This document shows positions 1 to 4,970 of a stretch of 5,426 nt of DNA, piece after piece (the stretch's first letter is position 1; each line of letters begins with the position of its first letter). The position numbers and the translations under genes are program-made. The stretch comes from an uncultured Clostridium sp. (GTDB lineage Bacteria; Bacillota; Clostridia; TANB77; CAG-508): assembly GCA_946008205.1 (NCBI GenBank), contig CAMGAZ010000116.1, forward strand, positions 1 through 5,426, in the 5' to 3' direction. The notes beneath the pieces were generated by a model. That model was not told where the DNA came from and made no database searches. It saw nothing but the letters and a program-made list of their open reading frames with translations.

Positions 1-2019
1 GTTATAAACTTCATTATCTGATAAATAAGTACCAAAATAACTTTCTAAAGCATTATCTTTAGAACTAGTATTTGCTTTTATTTTATTTCCAGCTTCAAGA
101 ACACTTTGAGTCCTACTATCTACTTCTGCAAGTATCTCTTCCCATTTTTTTGCATTTAAACCAATTTCAACTAAAGTACCGTTATATTCAGCAGTTCCTT
201 TTTTAAGACCTGCCATTTTGCTCTCAAGCTTTCCAAATTCTTCGGCATCTAACCCCATAGTTAATGAAGCACCTATTTGATTTCTTAACTGGGTTTCATT
301 CATTGTGCCTTCAGTATAATAGTCTAAATATTTTCTATCTTTTCTTTTTACATTATTTCTATTAACAACATTCTCAGAATCCCAAACTGCGTTCTGACCA
401 GCTATTTGCGCGGCTTGCTTATCAGCAACTTCTTTGCGCTTTTGCTCAATTAAGTTATCCCAACCTTCTTTAGAAATTTCTAAACCATTCTCACCCTGGG
501 ATACATATGCCCAAAGTTCTGGATAATTAGCTAAAATTTCTAAAATCTTTTGATTTACTTCATCAAGAGCTTCATACCAATCTTGAGTTCCTTTAACAAC
601 ATTATCCAGTCCAGATTTAGCTTCATCATAAACACTTTGAGCATCTTTAATTCCTTCATAAGCAGACTTGGCTTCTGATAAAGCTTGATTTAATTCTTCT
701 AATTTTTCTTTATTCTTTGCAAGAGCATCGGTATCTGCGCTCATAGCTTTACTAATTGCCCAAATACTAGCTACTACTGCTGCGGCTGCCGCAGCAAACC
801 AGAACAAAGGATTAGATAATAAAGCAGTTGCAAATTCAAGTGCAGCAACCTTAGCGACTTGTAATGCTGCAGCTAAACCCTCGTGTGCTTGTGCTGCTAT
901 TCCTGCTCCTGCCGCACTTGCTGCTTCTGCGGAGGCTTGCATCATAGTAGCGAGAACGCCTTGTTTTTCTAAGGCAATAGAAATACGTTGAGTTTGATTA
1001 GCTTTATCTGATGTTATAATACCAGCGGCTAAAGCTTCATTTTTCAATGTTTCGATTTCAGTTGCAGATAAATTGGTTTCAGTATTTAATTTTGTAATCG
1101 CATTACTTGCTGAAGTAACTATATTTTTTTCTGAATGTGCTTTTGCGTTTGCAACTGCCGCCTTAGCATTTTCATACTGCGCGCGAGTCTCTCGTTCTAG
1201 ACCCTCTGCATCAATTTTTGCTTTTTCGGCATTGTCTTTTCTATTTTTAGCAGAAGTTACTCCTTGTGCTGCTTCTTTAGCAGTATTTTTAAATTCTTCA
1301 AGATTACTTTCTCTAGTAGTAATTCCTTTTTCAGTATTTTCTTGACTTTTTTTATTAGCATCAATTTCAGCTTGAATTCGTTTATAAGCTGCGCCATCTT
1401 TTACTAATTTGTTTTGACGCTCTGTTAAAGCTACTTCTTGCTCTTTTAAATCTTTTAATTTTTCTCGTTGCTTAGATAATTCACGTTCCTTTTGTACTAC
1501 TTTTTGAGTAGCTTTTTCAGATTCTTCAACTGCTTGAGTATATTCTTCCTGTGCTATTTTTGCTTTTTTAGTTGCTTCTTCTAAATTTTGCTTAGGAACA
1601 TTTATTTTAGCTCTTTTACTTTGAAGTTCTTTCTCTAACTCTTTTATCCTATCTTCTGATACAATATTATTTTTTGCATCTGCCGCTTTTCCTCTACCTT
1701 CTGAAACTTTTTTATCAAAAGTATTAAAAGCATCAAAACCTGTTTTTAAAGAAGGAAGTAATAAACTTAAAGACATTAAAATCGAAACCATTTTTTCTGT
1801 AGAAGTTGTCGCTTCATCCGAAAAAACTGATTTAATGCTTTGTAAACTAGAAATTGCTAATGCTGCTTGACCTGCTGCAGATGATAACTTCAACATTGAT
1901 TCCAAAGGAGATTTTCCTGCACTCTGAGTTATTATCGAATTTTCAGCTTGACTCATGCGCATCTGACCTTCAATCATTTGCTTTTCAGTTTTCCAATATT
2001 TTTCTCCTCGGTCAATCAT
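1..2019 (-). CDS. Tape measure protein, C-terminal part or second chain (3' end outside window)
   Basis: An uninterrupted frame of 673 codons starts at ATG 2019-2017 and is still open at base 1. It is in the same frame as exon 2. AAGGG at 2033-2029, overlapping the upstream stop, gives a plausible ribosome binding site 9 nt before the ATG and suggests translational coupling. In order: a polar start (MIDRGEKYWKTEKQMIEGQ), an amphipathic or hydrophobic part near 43-66 and 77-95 (MVSILMSLSLLLPSL), a long Lys/Glu/Gln-rich predicted coiled coil at about 118-300, an Ala-rich stretch at 340-400, a strong hydrophobic, possibly membrane-inserting segment at about 393-422 (NPLFWFAAAAA, then AVVASIWAI), and a further helical region (KNKEKLEELNQALSEAKSAY). 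Coiled coil plus one or more hydrophobic segments is the usual build of tape measure C-terminal parts, so I read it as a continuation of the upstream protein. Whether it is made as a separate chain is not shown by the sequence. Confidence 0.75.
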   Translation of the reverse strand, partial: MIDRGEKYWKTEKQMIEGQMRMSQAENSIITQSAGKSPLESMLKLSSAAGQAALAISSLQSIKSVFSDEATTSTEKMVSILMSLSLLLPSLKTGFDAFNTFDKKVSEGRGKAADAKNNIVSEDRIKELEKELQSKRAKINVPKQNLEEATKKAKIAQEEYTQAVEESEKATQKVVQKERELSKQREKLKDLKEQEVALTERQNKLVKDGAAYKRIQAEIDANKKSQENTEKGITTRESNLEEFKNTAKEAAQGVTSAKNRKDNAEKAKIDAEGLERETRAQYENAKAAVANAKAHSEKNIVTSASNAITKLNTETNLSATEIETLKNEALAAGIITSDKANQTQRISIALEKQGVLATMMQASAEAASAAGAGIAAQAHEGLAAALQVAKVAALEFATALLSNPLFWFAAAAAAVVASIWAISKAMSADTDALAKNKEKLEELNQALSEAKSAYEGIKDAQSVYDEAKSGLDNVVKGTQDWYEALDEVNQKILEILANYPELWAYVSQGENGLEISKEGWDNLIEQKRKEVADKQAAQIAGQNAVWDSENVVNRNNVKRKDRKYLDYYTEGTMNETQLRNQIGASLTMGLDAEEFGKLESKMAGLKKGTAEYNGTLVEIGLNAKKWEEILAEVDSRTQSVLEAGNKIKANTSSKDNALESYFGTYLSDNEVYN

Positions 2020-2034
2020 GGGTTATGTCCCTTA
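2017..2034 (-). promoter_or_regulatory. Double in-frame stop, ribosome binding site and restart codon
   Basis: In the tape measure frame the codons read TAA-GGG-ACA-TAA-CCC-ATG. The first stop overlaps AAGGG (2033-2029), a partial Shine-Dalgarno 9 nt before the ATG, so a terminating ribosome could restart at once. GGG (2031-2029) and CCC (2022-2020) could form a very weak 3-bp hairpin with a 6-nt loop enclosing the second stop. The whole interval is a multiple of three, so the downstream frame is unchanged. The same arrangement would also allow stop readthrough, though a tandem stop argues against that. Confidence 0.6.
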
Positions 2035-3714
2035 GCCTATATCAGAAAAGAAACTATTTAAGTCATTACGTTGTTCGCGTACTTGATTTCTTGTTTGATT
2101 TAACTGCTGCACAATTCTATCGGCATATTGCTTTAAAGTGTCTAAATCAGAAATAGCCATATTTTCTAAAGAATCTAAGATACCCTTATTGTTTTTAGCC
2201 AATTCTTCATAAATAGTTGGAAAATAATCTTTTAAAGTTTTTACAGCATTAGAAACTTGCTTTTGAACCATCGCAGTACTATTTCCTGTTGCGCTGAATG
2301 CATCTGTAATACTTGCAGAAGTTAATCGGCTTGCTTCACTTAATCTATTATTCTCTATGATTAATTTTTGATAACGGTCTGTTAATTCAGTTAATAAATC
2401 TTCTAAATTACTTACATTACCGAGATTAGAAATATCATTTACAATAGCCGTGTCAATAGCATCATTAAAACTTGGGACTTTTTTCCCAGCTAAAAAACGA
2501 TCTGTCTCTATTCCGGTTTTATCTATTCTTAAATCTTCTTGTTCAACTAAACTTTCACGTAATTTTTCTTGTGCTTCATTTTGAGCTTCTAAATTTTGAA
2601 TAATAACATTATTATATTGTTGTTCTTGTTCTGTTAAATTCTTTGATTGTTCAAGAGCTTTTTGTCTAACTTGAATTAAATGTTCTTGTGCTTCAATGTT
2701 TTTTAAGATGGTTGGGTCTGTAATCTTTTCTTTTGCAGAATTAATAGAAGTCATCATATCAGTCTGCAAATTTTTAAACATCTCAGAACCTTTTAACCAA
2801 ACTTTAAAGTTTTGATTAATACGATTAAAAGCTCCATTTATTTGAGTAGAGAACGCGCCGCCCGCAATACCCGCAATAGCAAGGAATAAAGTCTTAACTC
2901 CTCCCATTTGCTCTAAAATATTTGCTGTACTACTAGCAACTTTATCTAATGTGCTGTACAGTGCTTTCGCTCCGTCTTCTATATCTAATTGATTATATAT
3001 TTGATTTAAAGAATCTTTAAAACGATCTTGTGCAGCTGTCCAAGATTCTTCATAATATTTCATTTGCTCATCTACTGCACCATCTGCATTTTGCGCCCAC
3101 TGCAGGTTTTGGCGATAAGCGTCTTTAGCTTCCATTAGGGACATAAACCTAGCGTACTGGTGAACTCCAGCTACTGTCTGTGCAGTTGCAACTTGTTGGT
3201 CTTTAGTTAAACTATCCCATTTATCCATAAGTTCATCAAGGATTATGTCTGCATCTTTTAATTGTCCAGTAGAATCTTTAATCTGCACGCCCGCAGTTGC
3301 TAAAGCTTTAGAATATTTATTTAAGTCTGTTCCGTCTTCTAAAGTATCTCCAAGCTTTAATCCTTGTAATCTCGCGAAAATTGTTTTAAATGAGTTACCG
3401 ATAGTAGCCGCAGATTCACGAGTGCTTGAGCTTACTGCCGCCAGTGCAGCAGCCGCACTATCGAATGAAAGTCCTATTACAGGTCCAAGAGATACAAACT
3501 GTTGTAAGCCATCTGCAATCTCAGAAGAACTAGATGCTGTGCGCGCACCCAAATCCGCCATAACATCTGTAAAATGTTCAAGATTTTCTGAACCTTTTGC
3601 ATAGTTATTCCAAATTGCAGTCATGTAAGAAGATACTTCTGCCGCGCTATCTCCAGTAACATTAGCCATCTTTAACGTGGTCTCAGTTCTAGCTCTTGAC
3701 TCTTCTTGGTCTAA
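2032..3714 (-). CDS. Phage tail tape measure protein, exon 2 (ends at in-frame TAA)
   Basis: Exon 2 continues the TP901-type tape measure protein: 560 codons, then TAA at 2034-2032. Spliced to exon 1 it gives at least 714 residues. The first residues are LDQEESRARTETTLK, then MANVTGDSAAEVSSYMTAIW, a strongly conserved family stretch. Further typical segments are ASSSSEIADGLQQF, GLKLGDTLEDG, W-DSLTKDQQ (about exon residue 166) and AQTVAGVHQYARFMSLM (about 176-192). A short hydrophobic Gly/Ala segment (LFLAIAGIAGGAF) lies near 274-287, and a Gln/Glu-rich predicted coiled coil near 336-399. The ATG at 3669 is internal to the conserved core, has no convincing ribosome binding site, and should not be taken as the gene start. 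The end (...NSFFSDIG) is unusual: tape measure proteins normally run on, and the same frame does so after two TAA codons, so this may be the N-terminal chain of a split protein. Confidence 0.85.
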   Translation of the reverse strand, partial: LDQEESRARTETTLKMANVTGDSAAEVSSYMTAIWNNYAKGSENLEHFTDVMADLGARTASSSSEIADGLQQFVSLGPVIGLSFDSAAAALAAVSSSTRESAATIGNSFKTIFARLQGLKLGDTLEDGTDLNKYSKALATAGVQIKDSTGQLKDADIILDELMDKWDSLTKDQQVATAQTVAGVHQYARFMSLMEAKDAYRQNLQWAQNADGAVDEQMKYYEESWTAAQDRFKDSLNQIYNQLDIEDGAKALYSTLDKVASSTANILEQMGGVKTLFLAIAGIAGGAFSTQINGAFNRINQNFKVWLKGSEMFKNLQTDMMTSINSAKEKITDPTILKNIEAQEHLIQVRQKALEQSKNLTEQEQQYNNVIIQNLEAQNEAQEKLRESLVEQEDLRIDKTGIETDRFLAGKKVPSFNDAIDTAIVNDISNLGNVSNLEDLLTELTDRYQKLIIENNRLSEASRLTSASITDAFSATGNSTAMVQKQVSNAVKTLKDYFPTIYEELAKNNKGILDSLENMAISDLDTLKQYADRIVQQLNQTRNQVREQRNDLNSFFSDIG

Positions 3715-3787
3715 CTTTATGTTCTATTGTATGAGCTACTATACAACACGTTCTCCTATGAACTGCTTATATTTTCATATAAGAACA
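3715..3787 (-). other. Intron P9 domain and 3' splice site
   Basis: Three hairpins can be drawn: CUUAUAU/AUAUAAG (3783-3777 with 3772-3766) closed by a GAAA tetraloop of the GNRA type, which often docks in group I introns; GUUC/GAAC (3763-3760 with 3753-3750); and UUGUAU/AUACAA (3746-3741 with 3732-3727). UGUUCU (3787-3782) can also pair with AGAACA (3725-3720), a possible P9.0-like contact that brings the 3' splice site to the core but excludes part of the first hairpin. The intron ends in G at 3715, and exon 2 starts TTA GAC in phase 0. Confidence 0.7.
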
Positions 3788-3890
3788 GACTATATTTTAC
3801 CTAGTTTTATCAGCTTATTATCATACATCTGATATAGGTATTTCTCTTTCGGCGCGCTTGCGCCTACTTCCCCTTGACGGAAGAATAGTC
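3788..3890 (-). other. Group I intron P7 (guanosine site), P7.1, P7.2, P3' and P8
   Basis: P7, which binds the splicing guanosine cofactor, is GACUAU (3890-3885) with AUAGUC (3793-3788). Between them lie P7.1 (CUUCC/GGAAG, 3883-3879 with 3871-3867), the GC-rich P7.2 (GGCGC/GCGCC, 3864-3860 with 3855-3851), the P3 3' strand (3846-3840), and P8. P8 has UAUCAG/CUGAUA (3834-3829 with 3813-3808), extended below by ACCUA (3839-3835) with UAGGU (3803-3799). The junction J8/7 reads AAAAU before P7', close to the usual A-rich form. The two extra hairpins are typical of the IA1/IA2 subgroups. Confidence 0.82.
3794..3805 (-). repeat. 12-nt direct repeat, copy 2 (P8/J8-7)
   Basis: Second copy of ACTAGGTAAAAT, forming the 3' base of P8 and the J8/7 junction of the intron core just before P7'. 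As this copy is part of the conserved core, the other copy is the one that needs explaining. Confidence 0.6.
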
Positions 3891-3900
3891 GTTGAACGTT

Positions 3901-3994
3901 TTATCTATAAAATAGATAACTTCGCTGCGGATTGGCATGAGAAAACCCAGTACCTAAGTACTGGGCTCTTTTAGCTTTCCCGCAATTAAAAAAT
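3901..3994 (-). other. Group I intron P3-P4-P5-P6 core
   Basis: From 5' to 3' on the minus strand: the P3 5' strand AUUUUUU (3994-3988), pairing with GAGAAAU at 3846-3840 including two G.U pairs; the P4 5' strand UGCGG (3984-3980); the P5 hairpin; the P4 3' strand CCGCA (3930-3926); and a P6 hairpin UUAUCUAU/AUAGAUAA (3919-3912 with 3908-3901, 3-nt loop). The run AAUUGCGGGAAAG has the usual form of the P/P4 region and AAUCCGCAGC that of the Q/P4' region. Confidence 0.8.
3946..3965 (-). other. P5 hairpin, terminator-like
   Basis: An 8-bp perfect stem, CCCAGUAC/GUACUGGG, closes a 4-nt loop (UUAG) and is followed on the minus strand by UUUUCUC. Its position between the two P4 strands makes it P5 of the intron. 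The stem plus U-run also resembles a weak intrinsic terminator just downstream of the endonuclease gene; the U-run is short and broken by C, so a terminator role is uncertain. Confidence 0.65.
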
Positions 3995-3997
3995 TTG

Positions 3998-4007
3998 CAA
4001 GGCATAT
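3998..4007 (-). other. Internal guide sequence (3' strand of P1)
   Basis: AUAUGCCUUG base-pairs with the exon 1 end over 9 of 10 positions. It begins 2 nt after the endonuclease stop codon (4012-4010) and is followed almost at once by P3, so the guide sits at the downstream edge of the ORF insertion. The ORF with its leader therefore forms the P1 loop (about 950 nt). A ribosome terminating on the endonuclease gene would cover this strand. Confidence 0.72.
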
Positions 4008-4009
4008 TT

Positions 4010-4864
4010 TTATTTTTTAATGATTTCTGATATGTTGTCTAAATCTTCTTCTTTAATCCAATAATACCCTTTACAAGTACCTTTTCTTTGAGAAGCAGAC
4101 CTTACTGCGGCATGAGTTACTCCCATTGCATCCGCAGCTTCTTGAATGGAAAGATATTTTTTTATAAATTTTCCGGTTGAGTCATATTGATAAATTACTT
4201 TTTGTCCTTTGTGACCATTCTTTTGAGCATTATTCATATTTTCAGATTGTGAAACCATTCTTAAATTAGAAAGAGCATTATTGCTTCTATTTCCATCTAT
4301 ATGGTCAATTACTTGTCCTTCTGGAATAGAGCCATTAAATAACTCCCAAATTATTCGATGAATAGAATAAACTTTTCCCTTTAAAGTAATTCGTTTATAA
4401 CCATTTCTATCGCTGCCTTTTATAATATAATTAGTCTTTTTATTTAAAATATATCCATTTTTACTAGCAGCATAATTAGAATCAATAGGTAAATCAGTCC
4501 ATTCTTCTTCTTTAATTTGTTCAGAAGTTAAATCACTAACTCTTTTTTCTATATGAGTAGTTCTATTTTTCATATTTTCCTCATGACTTACCCAACGAAG
4601 ATTTTCTGCTCTATTGTCATGTTTATCTCTATTAATATGGTCAACAAATAAATAATTGTTTGGATTAGGAACAAATGCATTAGCAACTAATCTATGTGTC
4701 ATAAAGCTCTTAGGTTTGCCTTCTATAGTGAGTTGCACTGAATGATATTCATTTCTAGCATAAGTTCCTTTTAATTGACGATTAGTCTTTAAATTAAAAA
4801 CTTCGCCCATATCAGAAATTTCATAATTTGTTTCTTTGCCATCTACTAAGATTTTCTTTCTCAT
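4010..4864 (-). CDS. Intron-encoded homing endonuclease with two NUMOD4/HNH units
   Basis: A 284-aa protein, the likely homing endonuclease that spreads the host intron by cutting intron-less tape measure alleles. Unit 1: NUMOD4-like NYEISDMGEVFNLKT (13-27), then HNH residues H57, D75-H76, N84, E87-N88-L89-R90 and N97. Unit 2: NUMOD4-like EEWTDLPIDSNYAASKNGY (120-138), then H169, D187-H188-I-D-G191-N192, N200-L201-R202 and N209 (VIDHIDGNRSNN). The C-terminus (223-272, VIYQYDSTGKF, SIQEAADAMGV, then GYYW) fits a NUMOD1/IENR1 DNA-binding repeat. Most phage relatives carry one such unit in about 150-200 residues, so this looks like an internal duplication. ATG 4864-4862 is preceded by AAGGAG at a 9-nt gap. 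It lies wholly inside the intron and ends in TAA 2 nt before the P1 guide strand. All catalytic positions look retained in both units; which unit cuts is unknown. Confidence 0.87.
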   Translation of the reverse strand: MRKKILVDGKETNYEISDMGEVFNLKTNRQLKGTYARNEYHSVQLTIEGKPKSFMTHRLVANAFVPNPNNYLFVDHINRDKHDNRAENLRWVSHEENMKNRTTHIEKRVSDLTSEQIKEEEWTDLPIDSNYAASKNGYILNKKTNYIIKGSDRNGYKRITLKGKVYSIHRIIWELFNGSIPEGQVIDHIDGNRSNNALSNLRMVSQSENMNNAQKNGHKGQKVIYQYDSTGKFIKKYLSIQEAADAMGVTHAAVRSASQRKGTCKGYYWIKEEDLDNISEIIKK

Positions 4865-4873
4865 TAATTTATT

Positions 4874-4879
4874 CTCCTT
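4874..4879 (-). promoter_or_regulatory. Ribosome binding site of the endonuclease gene
   Basis: AAGGAG, 9 nt before ATG 4864-4862, is a strong match to the anti-Shine-Dalgarno sequence and decides the start codon; no in-frame start lies between it and this ATG. It lies within the P1 loop of the intron. Confidence 0.8.
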
Positions 4880-4883
4880 TTTA

Positions 4884-4906
4884 TTTTATATAACTATTAT
4901 ATAAAA
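4884..4906 (-). other. AT-only hairpin upstream of the endonuclease start
   Basis: A 10-bp perfect A/T stem (4906-4897 with 4893-4884) with a 3-nt loop. Its core is the self-complementary octamer TTATATAA present twice. It overlaps the putative -10 box and ends 4 nt before the ribosome binding site at 4879-4874. In the long tape measure transcript it would be folded RNA; in a short transcript from the internal promoter most of it would be missing. A regulatory role is inference only. Confidence 0.45.
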
Positions 4907-4924
4907 ATTTCTCAAAGAATTCAA
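4896..4924 (-). promoter_or_regulatory. Putative vegetative promoter for the intron endonuclease
   Basis: On the minus strand TTGAAT (4924-4919) and a perfect TATAAT (4901-4896) are separated by exactly 17 bp, a sigma-70/sigma-A type arrangement about 30 nt upstream of the endonuclease ATG. A start near 4889 would leave a leader of about 25 nt holding the ribosome binding site. Separate promoters inside phage introns that express the endonuclease apart from the host transcript are known for T4. The region is very AT-rich, so a chance match is possible. Confidence 0.5.
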
Positions 4925-4932
4925 CCATAAGA

Positions 4933-4944
4933 ATTTTACCTAGT
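4933..4944 (-). repeat. 12-nt direct repeat, copy 1 (near intron 5' end)
   Basis: ACTAGGTAAAAT on the minus strand, identical to the copy at 3805-3794. It lies about 20 nt after the 5' splice site, in the P1 loop upstream of the endonuclease. Its UAGGU could pair with ACCUA (3839-3835), the same strand that the second copy pairs with in P8. Confidence 0.6.
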
Positions 4945-4960
4945 AAATGGTGTTTTTGCT

Positions 4961-4970
4961 ATATTCCTTG
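4961..4970 (-). other. Intron 5' splice site and 5' strand of P1
   Basis: CAAGG-A-AUAU spans the exon 1/intron border. It pairs with AUAU-G-CCUUG at 4007-3998: five pairs on the exon side, four on the intron side, and a single non-Watson-Crick A4965 opposite G4003 exactly at the border. In group I introns the last exon base is almost always U paired with this guide G, so the geometry places the 5' splice site after 4965. It leaves GGA (Gly) as the last exon codon, in phase 0. Both the pairing and the protein continuity point to the same site, but the A at -1 is atypical. Confidence 0.72.

Larger units (their letters stand above)
3715..4964 (-). ncRNA. Group I intron (IA2-like) interrupting the tape measure gene
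   Basis: A group I self-splicing intron of about 1250 nt can be folded by eye on the minus strand. P1 pairs 4970-4961 with 4007-3998, P3 pairs 3994-3988 with 3846-3840, P4 pairs 3984-3980 (TGCGG) with 3930-3926 (CCGCA), P5 is 3965-3946, P6 is 3919-3901, P7 pairs GACTAT (3890-3885) with ATAGTC (3793-3788), P8 is 3834-3808, and a P9 domain follows. P7.1 and P7.2 hairpins lie between P7 and P3, as in subgroup IA2. The motifs CAACGACTAT and AAAATATAGTCTG match the R and S elements of T4 td-type introns, and the 3' end GAACATAAAG resembles the end of td (from memory). Ends were chosen because the terminal G at 3715 is the required omega-G and because joining 4965 to 3714 restores the conserved protein. 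No clear P2 was found. The endonuclease gene fills the P1 loop. Confidence 0.88.

Noticed and set aside
1073..1345. Plus-strand ORF of 90 codons
   Set aside because: It lies entirely antisense to the coiled-coil part of the 673-codon tape measure frame and has the composition of a reversed Lys/Glu-rich coding strand; no ribosome binding site or known motif.
2023..2034. Recoded genetic code with TAA as sense
   Set aside because: Known phage recodings concern TAG or TGA. The endonuclease gene ends at a TAA right where its ORF must end, and the long frames contain no other TAA.
2000..2037. T4 gene 60-like ribosomal hopping from GGC before the first stop to a later Gly codon
   Set aside because: No strong gap hairpin and no matching GGC landing codon; the in-frame GGA of DRGEK differs at the wobble base. 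Reinitiation at the ATG explains the layout more simply.
1854..2156. Plus-strand ORF of 100 codons across the tape measure split
   Set aside because: Antisense shadow of two well-supported minus-strand frames; no recognisable domain.
3245..3604. Plus-strand ORF of 119 codons
   Set aside because: Fully antisense to the most conserved part of tape measure exon 2.
3667..3669. ATG as the start of a separate 545-aa protein
   Set aside because: The frame is open upstream to 3714, and LDQEES...TTLK matches the family sequence that precedes MANVTG, so the ATG is internal to exon 2.
3715..4964. Intein or group II intron
   Set aside because: An intein would be translated in frame, but exon 1 stops at TAG two codons after QQG. 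The 5' end is not GTGYG and no domain V or reverse transcriptase is present, whereas the group I core is clear.
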